Of a stretch of 64,000 nt of DNA, positions 45,623 to 55,162 are shown in pieces. The number at the start of each line of letters is the position of its first letter. The first letter of the stretch is position 1. The translations under genes were made by a program, and so were the position numbers. Where the stretch lies: NCBI GenBank assembly GCA_021229015.1, contig CM037778.1:15629504-15693503 (forward strand), in the 5' to 3' direction. Origin of the DNA: Solen grandis (taxonomy: Eukaryota; Mollusca; Bivalvia; Adapedonta; Solenidae). The notes below the pieces were generated by a model that searched no databases, was not told the DNA's origin, and saw only the letters and a list, made by a program, of their open reading frames with translations.

Positions 45623-46306
45623 ACAATTAAATATGAAATGATATACTTTTTCATATAAAATACAAATACATGTTGTATTATAATTCCTTTTAAGTCTATG
45701 CTATTTCCATATGAACAAAACACAAAGAAGACTGCCTTTGAAAAAAAAATACATATATTTTTTCTTTGACCTCTCACCTGAAAACTTTAAAACAGAGATT
45801 ATCACCATTATTCCACAGTGAAGTTTGAATTCCTTTATGAAATTTGATTTTTTTCGTCCACCATAAGTTTCAAAGTTCAGATAATATGGATTATCTCCCT
45901 TGAATCTTACCAAACATAAAAAACTCTCGTTGACACCCCGGATGATAACGACATGAGTCCTATAATCTACTTCCACACGTACGGACAGTTTTGTATACCT
46001 GTGATAGCGAGGTGCTCAATGTGAAACCCATACCTCACATACCTCACAAGCACGGTTTGTTCCTCAGTTGGAAAATAGGGTGTGATTTAACTTACTTTTT
46101 AACGTCTATTGGGAAACAAATTATAATGATTCCTCTTGACAGTTTCTGGGTTGAATTAGTACTTTGCGCATTGAAGGGATTTAAATTAAAGCTCTATCTC
46201 TATAAAAACAACAACAATATATATAAATATAAACAAAAACATTACTCTCGATAGCTATATTCTCGATCGCTAACCTAAGTACCATCAAACCAATAATTAA
46301 ACCAAA

Positions 46307-46502
46307 TAAGGCAAACCATTCATCAATAAATTATAACCATGGCCCTCAAACGCTTAGAAAGATTTCATTGCAGATGCAATCAATCACTGACTTGGAGTTA
46401 CAGGTTCTCTTGCTCAAAAGCTAGAAAGGCTTGTATTTACTATAAATTTCCCATAATCACTTGATAGACTAAGATAACAATTTATTGATGGATGGATTAC
46501 CA
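46307..46502. mobile_element. MITE 'ATCCATCCATC', copy 1
   Basis: Worn inverted ends (AAACCATTCATCAATAAATT and AATTTATTGATGGATGGATT) enclose 'gcagatgcaa' and 'aaggcttgtatttactataa'. Same interior order as copies 2 and 3. Confidence 0.72.
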
Positions 46503-46938
46503 CAAAATATGACCATCTGGCTGTCTTTTGTCATCAATGATAACACGCATCCCAGAATTCTCAGTTCTTATAGAATCATCACTATTTCATCAATTTCTTT
46601 TATAAGATTTAATTATTATTTTGGCTCATTTAGAAGAGGACTAAAAGGTTCTACTAAAGCTCCCTCTTAAATTTGTTTAAGCATATTAAGTAGACAAGAG
46701 AGGAGAAAAGCTGAGCAACATGATATTAATTCAAACCATCCGTTTTGATAAGAATCATTTTGGTTTTTTCTTATATTTACTGTAAGTGAACAAGCCCATC
46801 CTCTGGGAATAGTCAATGGATCAAAATTGTTTTAGCAAGTGTGTTAGACGGCCTTAACGTGATCGGTTATGCAAAATAACTATAACATATTCTGGAAAAA
46901 ACTTTTTTTCTTATTTTTGTTTGATGTAGATTTAGATA

Positions 46939-47134
46939 ATGTAATCCGTCCATCATTAAATTATAATCATGGTCCTTCAAATGCTTAAAGAATCACTGCA
47001 GATGCAAGCATCCATTGACTTTGAGTTAAAGACTATCTTGCTCAAAGTCTATAAAGGCTTGCATTTCCTATAAAATTCCCATGATCACTTGATGGACCAT
47101 GATCACAATTTAATGATGAATGGATTACCTTAAA
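46939..47134. mobile_element. MITE 'ATCCATCCATC', copy 2
   Basis: GTAATCCGTCCATCATTAAA and the right end AATTTAATGATGAATGGATT-ACCTTAA form the inverted ends. Interior 'aaagtctataaaggcttgca'. TTAA is preserved at the right only. Confidence 0.75.
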
Positions 47135-48317
47135 TAGGGAAGCCGTCTCCCGAAGTGCATTTTTTTTTAGATTTATTTAACATGGTCTTAGTATTTTTTT
47201 CTGAGAACCTAAATGAAATTCTGACCGTTTGTTTAGGAGATTTTTTTGAATTTTTCTATATAGACCATATAAGGAAAATAGCCTTTTTTTTCTTTTTGGC
47301 TCTGTGTGTGTGTGTGGGGGGGGGGGGGGCTTGAGCTCGGGTTTTTTATGTAGGAAATTTATTTATATAACTTTGACTAAAAACAAAATTATTAAAACAA
47401 CAATTAATGCATGCATGACAATATGTACGAACAGGAACAAAAAATAAAACGATACGTGATCAGTATGTATACAATATTTAAAAGAATAACTTGAAGAATA
47501 TGATATTGAATCAAATGTTACACTGGTATCTATCGTTAAAAGCGCACTTAAAACAAAGAACCAATTTTCAATGATAATCTTATTACTACTGTTTAACATA
47601 ATTTTTAAGAAAATTCAGTAATGAAAATTTTTTGGCATAAATTTTTTGTTCAGATCTTTCAGCCATCTTCCTGTTTGTACACGTAAATAATATGATGACA
47701 ATGTAAGTTTCGCTAATTGATTTCTAAGTGTTCTGCATGCGTGTATACATGGCGTTAAACACAAAGGAAATCTCCAAATTTCACCATAAATTTACAGATT
47801 TTACAAATACATGAACCTTTCCTAACCCCTATCAATGACTCCATAAATTTAGTATGAACTCGTGCAGCATTGTTGTTCCCCAGACCTCACACGAATAATT
47901 TAGTATGGACGCCAGAAATGTGTCAAATAAATTAAACATAATTCTTATCAGAACCGACATATATTACGTGAGAGAAAATAATGTACCCATGGCTTTTAAT
48001 GACTTATCTACTATTGTTTGTTTACCAGTCATAGATGTATAATCGCTTGTGAGAACTAGTCCTCCATATTGTAAAAAAATCAAGGAAATTATGCATACCA
48101 AGTTTCGCCAATTTCTGCTCAGTAATTGACGTCGCACGGGGAACGGAGGGTGAACACTTTTGATGGATTTGAAAAGATTTGGTTCGACACGTAACTATAT
48201 CGTTAATACAATATTGGGTAAAAGTAACACAACTCCAAATAAAAACTGACACCATACATACAATGACACAAGCACTTTTTTGTCTGGTGGTTTCCAAAAC
48301 GCAACAGACCTACAGAA
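47135..48317. other. Downstream flank of receptor-like gene; no exon recognised
   Basis: A TG/G-run lies at 47303-47330. Hydrophobic minus frames at 47363-47599 and 48022-48297 were examined as possible further membrane exons. Neither shows secretin-family motifs. The 48022 frame starts right after the stop of the main gene and has one hydrophobic stretch. Confidence 0.4.
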
Positions 48318-49169
48318 CTAATTAGCTTCCAAGTATCCATACTTGAATATCATCAAACCAAAGAAGAAGACGGCCAGTATACCAGTCTGACCCGCTATCC
48401 TAACGGCATCTGATCCTGATCTAGCAATGAAAAACCCGGAATTTTCCAGGCAAATGCGCACATCAAATTCGTCTCCTGATTCAGCATTGATTTTTATGAA
48501 TTCATATTCAAAATAATATAACTCATTCACTTTGTTGAATAGAATTTTTCCATCGAAAAGGAGGGTAACTTCATGTTGATTTAACAAAACCTGTTGACAA
48601 AGGGCGATTTTGTTAATTACAGCACTGTCGTCCATATATAAATTGGGGAGAAAAAGTATGGAAATGTTAACAGAAAAATCAAGTCCAGCTCCATTAGTTT
48701 CGTTTTCGTTCACATAAAAACTAATGATGTCACCATACCAAATTTCGTCATAATTCAGTTTGCTCCAATTCAGAGTTAGAGGAATCTCCGTGGTACCATT
48801 AGAGAAACTCCATTTTCTCGCCCATAACTTTTCAATGGCTCTTGTTACGGCTGCTGGAGTCTTATCTTTTGGAGAGTACAATAATTCAAAAGCAAAATGG
48901 TCAACCATGCTATTATTTGATGTAGTTTGCTGGACCAAGTAAACCCGCATTGGCGTCCATATTTTCGATTTGGGCAAGGACAACCACGACAGCTCCGTTT
49001 TGACGTGATCTGGTAAATAGGAAAGGTCGACAGGTTTTGAAGGAAACAGAGTGAGCCACAAGACAAAATATTTTATGTTCCAGGTTTTGAAGATATGTTG
49101 ACACCGTCCAAACGAGTCGTAGACCTGGCTAAGTGGACAAAGGACTGGTCGGCAGCTTTTGTCTTCTTC
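48318..49169 (-). CDS. Last exon: receptor-like ectodomain plus one membrane segment
   Basis: Acceptor TTGATTTTAG at 49170, entering in phase 0 and running 283 codons to TAG. It starts EEDKSCRPVLCPLSQVYDSF, then GRCQHIFKTW: a Cys-rich junction typical, from memory, of mollusc secretin/Methuselah-like receptor ectodomains, just before their last extracellular domain. Sequons occur at NNS, NGT, NET and NIS. Near the end (about residues 255-277 of the exon) GQTGILAVFFFGLMIFKYGY is a single hydrophobic helix, followed by only LEAN. A family receptor would continue with six more helices. So this is a single-pass form, a truncated pseudogene-like copy, or splicing at an internal GTATGG (CAA|GTATGG) to an exon I could not find. 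Confidence 0.75.
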   Translation of the reverse strand, partial: EEDKSCRPVLCPLSQVYDSFGRCQHIFKTWNIKYFVLWLTLFPSKPVDLSYLPDHVKTELSWLSLPKSKIWTPMRVYLVQQTTSNNSMVDHFAFELLYSPKDKTPAAVTRAIEKLWARKWSFSNGTTEIPLTLNWSKLNYDEIWYGDIISFYVNENETNGAGLDFSVNISILFLPNLYMDDSAVINKIALCQQVLLNQHEVTLLFDGKILFNKVNELYYFEYEFIKINAESGDEFDVRICLENSGFFIARSGSDAVRIAGQTGILAVFFFGLMIFKYGYLEAN

Positions 49170-49650
49170 CTAAAATCAATGTTTAATCATTCGTTATTAC
49201 AGTAATCGATTATTATATTATATTACTTGTGTACGTGTTTACTTTGTTACGTGATTTAAATAAAAATGCATGGAAAAATAATTCAAGGCTTAAACTTTTA
49301 ATTTTAGATCGTCTTGTAGAGCCAGGAAATCTATCAAATCACTTTAAGGAACAAGACGCAATGAAGAATAAAATAAAGAAAGATACCCGGTAATATAAAT
49401 TAATAAAATTTGGGTTTTAAACGGTAAATATCAATTTTGTAAATGTATAGTATAAGCTGGAAAACATGCCCTTAGCTGAACAACTTTTAGTACATTTAAG
49501 ATTATTTAACAAAGTGAAATCTTATTATCGCGACCTGGACTTGAACTCGGGACCCGCTTATGCAAGTCGGACCCTTTACGACGTCGCTGCAAAAACTCCG
49601 TCGCATGGAAGTTCAAGTGCCATTCTATACATCTGTTTTACTATACGTAC
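49170..49650 (-). other. Intron of receptor-like gene, with tRNA-like SINE head
   Basis: GTACGT donor at 49650-49645 and TTTTAG acceptor at 49170, 481 bp, phase 0. At 49529-49592 the minus strand has GAGTTCAAGTCCAGG (B-box-like) after GTCGTAAAGGGTCCGACTTG, a tRNA-like head. It overlaps the end of the naive open frame, which shows that the frame past 49651 is intronic. Confidence 0.65.
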
Positions 49651-50474
49651 ATTCAAGAATTTCCTGCAGGCGATACGTGGTGGAACCTTTGAGTTTGAGT
49701 TTCCAGAAGTCTTCTTTCCGTCTATTAACATCGTCATATCATGATCTCCGCCTTTGTCTATACCTCCGGAGCAGAATGTGTATTCATCCAAGACTCTTTC
49801 GTTACAGACATAACAAAATACGTTAGCATACGTGGTACCGGGACCTATATATGGAGAAAACAAACGGCTTTCGCATGCCTCTGAAAGGTCTTTATATGAC
49901 ATGTTCAGTCCGGGAACTTGCTCCTGCAGTGCCGATGGACAAGAGTCAATAATATCTAGAAAACATTTTTCAGAAATTGCCCGACTGGGCAGAGGATGGG
50001 TGAATTCTAAATGACATAAATCAGTATCGGTATGATCTGGAAAATCCAACTTGCTCAAAAGATCTATGAGGCGATTTCTATGTATGTGTGAACATGCGAG
50101 TGAAGCTGTCCATGGTATGACATCTGTGGCGTTGTGACACTTGGCACACAATTTGTTTTTGAACGTGACACCATTTTGGACCGAGTAAACAGGAGACAGA
50201 CTTCCCCTATTATTCACTCTTATATCTCCACACTGTTCTGTGCCAGAGCTATTGGTACCCTTGTGGTGTGAAGCTCCATTCAAAGGTCCTACGTCGTCTA
50301 TGTCATGGCGAGCTGGACATTGTGACACCATGAAGAAACCGGTGTAGGGATATTTGAGAGGTACTGGGGTTGTTGGTATCAGGCACTGACTGAAGGGTCG
50401 TTCAAAATTCCAATCGTAATTGCGTGGGTAACAGCAATCACCCGTACCCTCACAATCTGCTCCGCAGCTACAAC
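49651..50474 (-). CDS. Internal exon: Cys-rich SMB-like and receptor ectodomain
   Basis: Acceptor CTTCCACTTAG ends at 50475, and the exon enters in phase 1 (two bases complete a codon). 274 codons follow. It opens CSCGADCEGTGDCCYP, a C-x-C-x3-C-x5-CC pattern like a somatomedin-B-type domain. Next come YTGFFMVSQCPARHD, a CGDIRVN-PVYSVQNG segment and FKNKLCAKCHNA, then an acidic/Cys middle and VFCYVCNERV. Sequons NSS, NAT and NMS indicate an extracellular product. It ends RIACRKFLN and joins in phase 0 to EEDKSC. The signal-peptide exon must lie further right and was not identified. The family name is an inference; the gene structure is strongly supported. Confidence 0.82.
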
Positions 50475-50505
50475 CTAAGTGGAAGAAGAACACTTTTGTT
50501 CTTAA

Positions 50506-50680
50506 GGCAATCCATCCATCATTAAATTATAATCACGGTCCTACAATTGCTTAAATAAACTTAAGTGCAGATGCATGCATGGGCTCTTTCGCTTAAAGTC
50601 TATAAAGGCTTGCATTTACTATAAGGTTTCCATGATCACTTGATGAAACATGATCCCCCATTTAATGATGGATGGATTAC
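50506..50680. mobile_element. MITE 'ATCCATCCATC', copy 3, beside splice acceptor
   Basis: Ends GGCAATCCATCCATCATTAA and, reversed, GTAATCCATCCATCATTAAA, with TTAA on both sides (50502-50505, 50681-50684). The TTAA flanks suggest a piggyBac-type target. The element stops 27-31 bp upstream of the receptor-gene acceptor, within the branch-point zone of that intron. Confidence 0.8.
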
Positions 50681-50703
50681 TTAAATGGATTTGTATGAAT
50701 TCT

Positions 50704-50890
50704 TGTTGTTGTCGGGCTGGAGCTAACCATCAACGCCATGTAATGACGTTCAGCTAATACAGGTGGGGGAAGTCCCGAATGCACAAAGACGCCCGGGTAA
50801 AACCACCGAACTACCGCATCCCAACCCGAGGGTTTCCCATCCACCGCTAAAGATTCGAGACCCGGTCTTGTCGATGGGATTTGCTCACGT
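50704..50890 (-). mobile_element. tRNA-derived SINE, family B, worn
   Basis: 'cagctaatacaggtggggga', 'cgggtaaaaccaccgaacta' and a minus-strand B-box-like GGGTCTCGAATCTTTAGC. It lies upstream of the receptor gene's known exons. Confidence 0.65.
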
Positions 50891-51039
50891 TACGAAGTCT
50901 CTCAAGTCGATGTTTCACTTGGGTGTATATGTGCATTCGCGGTCTTCTCCTTCAACAATTAGTTGATTGGAACTCGAAATATGACTGAAATAAGTTTAAA
51001 CTTATTAGAGTTTACGTCGACTGGGAAACCATTTTCTTA

Positions 51040-51182
51040 CAACTTATACTAATCGACGGTTCCTTGGTTTGATCAGTACTTAACGCCTTGTAAGGTCATA
51101 AAAAACCTTGCTGACAATGGGATTCGAGTCAGCAACTTTCGGATCCGTAGTCGGATACCTTATCGATGGGCCGCCTGCAGCG
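51040..51182 (-). mobile_element. tRNA-like SINE head, family D
   Basis: The minus strand reads CCCATCGATAAGGTATCCGA (A-box side), then GTTGCTGACTCGAATCCCAT (B box), then a body to about 51040. Confidence 0.55.
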
Positions 51183-51505
51183 AAGGTAAACGCCAACAAC
51201 AATAACAACACGATTTTCCAAATACACTAAACAGAATTAGGATGTGATATTAGTGAATATGTTCCCCGCTACGTGTTACATTTGATAAATGTATGATACG
51301 GATAACATAATGTCAATGTTTTTGGAAGTTTTCAAAGGATACGTTATTAAAGCGTGAACATTGTTTAGTTTAGATTTTTTCGGCGTAGCTGTATAATTTC
51401 GATTTCAACTCGCATCTTAAACCAATCAAATGTACGCTAACAGCGGTAAATAATTCTAAGCTGAATAAAAGGACTCCTGTTATTGGTTAACGCATCGTTA
51501 TGGAC

Positions 51506-51600
51506 TATAAAATTACTGTAAATAAGGGGTGCAGCTTGTATATATCATTCAGCTTGGTGTTATTACTTTTCTTTTTGATGTAAACATAAAAGTGATTTCA
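51506..51600 (+). promoter_or_regulatory. Possible TATA promoter and non-coding first exon
   Basis: TATAAAA at 51506-51512 is followed about 35 bp on by initiator-like TCATTC (51545-51550). A strong donor GTAAGT starts at 51601. An inverted CCAAT box (ATTGG) sits at 51482. This could start a transcript spliced to the coding exon at 53272. Support is compositional only. Confidence 0.3.
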
Positions 51601-51806
51601 GTAAGTTAAATACAATCCTTTTCAATCAATTGAGGAATGCTACTTTGTGAAAATGATTTAAAACAACAAAAAAGAATCCACCGTGTTATGGCATGAAACC
51701 CCTTAATTACTATGTATATTGAATTCTTCCAGCCTGCCGAGATGCTCTCATTGAAAATTAATTCGCCAAAACCAAAACAACTAATAACGCTTTTATATCA
51801 TAATTG

Positions 51807-52322
51807 TCATATGCAATAATATGGTGGCTGATTTCTGCCATTTCGTGTTTCGTGTTGCGGGGCGAAGTTTCGCCCCGAAATGTCGAAATCTCGCGGGCGA
51901 GATTTCGGGGCGAAAGGTCGAAAACACGAAAATGCCAGAGTTTCGGGGCGAGATTTCGGGGCGAAAACTCGAAATTTCGCCCCGCAACACGAAACATAAT
52001 ATTTCGTCATTTCGCCCCGAAATCTCGCCCCGAGATTTCGACATTTCGTGTTTCGACCTTTCGCCCCGAAATCTCGCCCCGAGATTTTGACATTTCGGGG
52101 CGAAATCTCGCCCCGCGGCACGAAATAATCAATATTTCGTCTTTTCGACATTTCGCCTGGCGCCCCGCCAACCCGCCAGGCGAGAATCAAACATTTCGCA
52201 TTTCGGGGCGAAATCTCGCCCCGCGGCACGAAATAATCAATATTTCGTCTTTTCGACTTTTCGTGCGGCGCCCCGCCAACCCGCCAGGCGAGAATTCAAT
52301 ATTTCGCATTTCGCCTTCCGGT
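51807..52322 (+). repeat. CpG-rich palindromic array, left arm
   Basis: Starts ATGGTGGCTGATTTCTGCCA and consists of about 450 bp of reiterated TTTCGGGGCGAAA, TCTCGCCCCGAAATCTCGCC and CGAAATAATCAATATTTCG blocks. CpG density is extreme against an AT-rich background. Two longer subrepeats (CGCCCCGCCAACCCGCCAGG with flanks) lie near 52168 and 52270. Every frame on both strands is open or nearly so; peptides such as RPEISPRDFDISG are artefacts. The arm is repeated in inverted orientation at 54640-55162. Confidence 0.9.
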
Positions 52323-52391
52323 ACATATTGTACGCATGCGCAGACACCTTTTTTTCAGGCGCAGACGCTTTATTACTCTAATTACTGCACG
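52315..52391 (+). promoter_or_regulatory. Inferred CpG-island promoter and short first exon
   Basis: At the inner end of the left arm CTTCCGGT (52315-52322) is an ETS-type site and GCATGCGCA (52334-52342) a near-consensus NRF1 half palindrome. Both are typical of TATA-less CpG-island promoters in animals. About 50 bp further on, the GCACG|GTAAGTGA donor at 52392 could end a first exon. The next good acceptor on this strand is at 53271. Confidence 0.4.
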
Positions 52392-53271
52392 GTAAGTGAT
52401 ACATATTTCATGGAATCAAGATACTAGAAATATCTGATGAGTCATCATTACCTGAACGTTTATGTTGACATCGATAAGGACCATTTGATTTAGCCCATAT
52501 ACAAGATTCTGACGCCAGACATTCAAATATCCTGGAGTATTTGGTTCAAAGAAAATACCTACACGATCTTCTCACTTTCATATCATATATGATATAGATC
52601 TATTTAAATCCTTCAAATGTAATAAACTGTCTAAGGTTTTAAAAAGCAGACTTAGAAAATAACTTTCAATATCCAATAACAGTCAGAATATTATTATTAT
52701 TATGTCTGCAGTTCTCGACAATGAACTTCAAATGAGTTTGTCATGGGTAATGTGCACATACAGAGGTAAAATCTATGAACAACATTTTGCATTTTAGGTT
52801 CTTTTTTGTTGGTTTACATAAATAAGTGACCGTCTGCTTGCTGAGTGTTGACTAGTGGCTTAAAAATGATAAAAAGGGCATTTGTGAAAATGGTAGAAAA
52901 ATGTTACCTCTTCATCAATTTCAAATGATTTTTTGTTATACTTATGCAAAACATTTTCAATGCATTAATGAATCAGAAAAAAAATGATACATCAATTCTG
53001 TTTATTGTCAATTATTTCTCTGTTAAATTACTTCACACATCATACATGACGTTGAGTATTGAATTTGTATAAAAGCTTGAGAATACCAATAGTAAGAGAA
53101 CTCAATACTTGAGGATAGATCTTGACATAGTATGTGATTTTAGTATAAGCCTACACACTTTTATTGTATTATGTAAATATTTTTCATATTTAACAGACTT
53201 ATCGAGATTTTGAATGTTTTTTTTTTCTTCAATTTTCTTTATATATCTTATGATAAAACATTCTTTAACAG

Positions 53272-53365
53272 ATCTAACCCATAACCTTTATGTGATCCTG
53301 ACATGGATGCTATCCTGGATGAGCTGGGTCTGGGGGAACTAAAGGGGAATTTTAGTGAACAACGG
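53272..53365 (+). CDS. Exon with start codon and SAM-domain-like beginning
   Basis: Acceptor TTCTTTAACAG after a pyrimidine-rich tract, 31 bp of leader, then ATG at 53303. 21 codons, MDAILDELGLGELKGNFSEQ then R, run to a GTAAAA donor in phase 0. 'LDELGLGELKxxFxEQ' is how the first helix of many SAM domains begins (xLxxLGLxxYxxxFxExx), and short proteins starting exactly this way are common in invertebrates. The remaining helices would be in a downstream exon. I found none up to 54600, so they may be beyond the right array or in the poor-quality part. This is a family-level suggestion only. The exon is framed by two inverted CpG-rich arrays. Confidence 0.45.
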
Positions 53366-53600
53366 GTAAAATACATATTTTCTGATCTTTGATGAGTGTA
53401 AAACTCTGAGTGTGTGAGAGAGAGATTTTGTGGAAAAGTTGGATAATTTCATAATGATAGATAATTATTTGCTTTCATTAAGGCTAGATCTATTTGAATT
53501 CAAAATAGATATACTTTTGTACTATCAATCTAAATCATGCAGTACCTATAGCTTCAAATAACTGTCTAAGCACTAAAGATATTCATGTGAACAAACTTTC

Positions 53601-53660
53601 CAGCTGGCTTGCAGTAGGTTGGTGGTTCTGCATGGCTTCTATGCCTGAATACTGTACAGA
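53601..53660 (+). mobile_element. Family B SINE fragment
   Basis: CCAGCTGGCTTGCAGTAGGT and TGGTGGTTCTGCATGGCTTC match the centre of the family B body. Confidence 0.6.
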
Positions 53661-54604
53661 TCTGTAGAGGGCCCATAAACCCCGTAATGTTAATGAAAAA
53701 AAAAAATCACACTCAGAAAAAAAATCACACTCAGACAAATTGAATGCAAAATAGTAAGAGTATCCTTAAAAGTAAGAGATTGAAGTCCTTCTATATACTG
53801 TACTGTTTATCCATAAGGAAAAGCAGGGAATGTTCTGAAGTTGCATATCCAAATAACTCCTATCAAGTGTCTTTCCTCCTTCCAACACCATGGACATCAG
53901 TCAATATCCCGACTATTTCCGTGCATGTATATCCGGCAAAGAAGTATTCACGCATCAAATCACTTTCTTTGGACCGTTTAGGCATAAAGTTCTATGTATA
54001 AAGTATTTATTATCTTTTTTCCATACCTACATGCTATATTAAAGCAATACTTTTTTACACCATAAACCTTTTCGCTTAAAATCTGTAAATTAAGCCCATC
54101 TGGTCACTTATTTTTTATTTAAACAACAACAACAACAAAAAAAACGTGGTGTGAAAAGGAGAGGGACAGAGGGTGGGGAGATGTAAAAAAAGGGGGAAAG
54201 AAAGAAAAAAATGAAGAGAAAAGAATCAGAAAACATGCTTGATATTCACATAGAACTGCCTGTGAAGTAAGGTTGGGTGTCGACATGACCAATATCATTT
54301 CAAACACATACATATTTACATGTAACGTGTAAATATGCAACGTATTCAATCAGAAAAAAACAAAATATTCAAAAACATAAAAGCAAAAATTAAAAAATAT
54401 TTTAAACAGAGATTCCCCCTTTATTCATTAATGAACAATCATTTCGTTTCACAGTGGGTCTGTTTTTTATATTCCTGTCTGTAAGTCAAGGTTCGTTTAT
54501 ACATAGCTCTGACACAAGATAGAGTACTTTGAACTGTTTTTTAAAAAAAAAGGGTACTATCACCATAACCATTTAAAACCAGAAAACATTTCTTTGATTT
54601 GTTT
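53661..54604. other. No exon recognised
   Basis: An 85-codon plus frame (53744-54001) has no domain and no clear splice signals. 54119-54220 is purine-rich low-complexity sequence. Confidence 0.4.
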
Positions 54605-54605
54605 C

Positions 54606-54656
54606 GCTTACCCCTGTTTACATTCAATTTGCGCATGCTTCAATGTGTACCGGAAG
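54606..54656 (-). promoter_or_regulatory. Mirror-image ETS/NRF1 motifs and donor
   Basis: On the minus strand CTTCCGGT (54656-54649) is followed by GCATGCGCA (54638-54630), then AACAGGG|GTAAGC, a donor at 54611-54606. Same order and spacing class as 52315-52391, but on the opposite strand. It could start a leftward transcript; no leftward exon was found. Confidence 0.35.
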
Positions 54657-55162
54657 GGGAATGCGAAATATTGAATTCTCGCCTGGCGGGTTGGCGGGGC
54701 GCCCCCACAAAAGTCGAAAAGACGAAATATTGATTTTCGTGCCGCGGGGCGAGATTCGCCCCGAAATGCGAAATGTTTGATTCTCGCTGGCGGGGTTGGC
54801 GGGGCCCGCACGAAAAGTCGAAAAGACGAAATATTGATTTTTCTGCCGCGGGGGGGGAGATTTCGCCCCGAAATGTAAAATTCGGGGGGGAGATTTCGGG
54901 GCGAAAGGTTTCGAAAACACGAAATGCCGAAATCTCGGGGCGAGATTTCGGGGCGAAATGACGAAATACTATGATTCGTGTTGCGGGGCGAAATTTTGAG
55001 TTTTCGCCCCGAAATCTCGCCCCGAAATACTGGCATTTTCCCTGTTTTCGACCTTTCGCCCCGAAAAAACTCGCCCCGAGATTTCGACATTTCGGGCGAA
55101 ACTTCGCCCCGCAACACGAAACACAAATGGCAGAAATCAGCCACCATACAATAATGATATGA
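54640..55162 (-). repeat. CpG-rich palindromic array, right arm
   Basis: Inverted copy of 51807-52342: minus-strand ATGGTGGCTGATTTCTGCCA at its outer end, the same GGCGAAATTTCG-type blocks, the same two long subrepeats, and CTTCCGGTACACATTG at the inner end. G and C runs are lengthened here (8 G at 54850) relative to the left arm. Homology with the left arm ends just past GCATGCGCA. Confidence 0.9.

Noticed and set aside
48022..48297. 91-codon hydrophobic minus frame as the missing membrane exons
   Set aside because: Only one hydrophobic stretch, no secretin-family motif and no matching acceptor phase seen.
49576..49650. Coding extension of the receptor exon to 49576
   Set aside because: A GTACGT donor at 49650 joins in phase to the next exon, and the sequence below it holds a tRNA-like repeat.
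51758..52427. 207-codon and other long frames in the CpG-rich arm, and matching ones at 54608-55177
   Set aside because: Open on both strands in several frames because the units lack stop codons. The peptides are low-complexity and mirror the DNA repeat.
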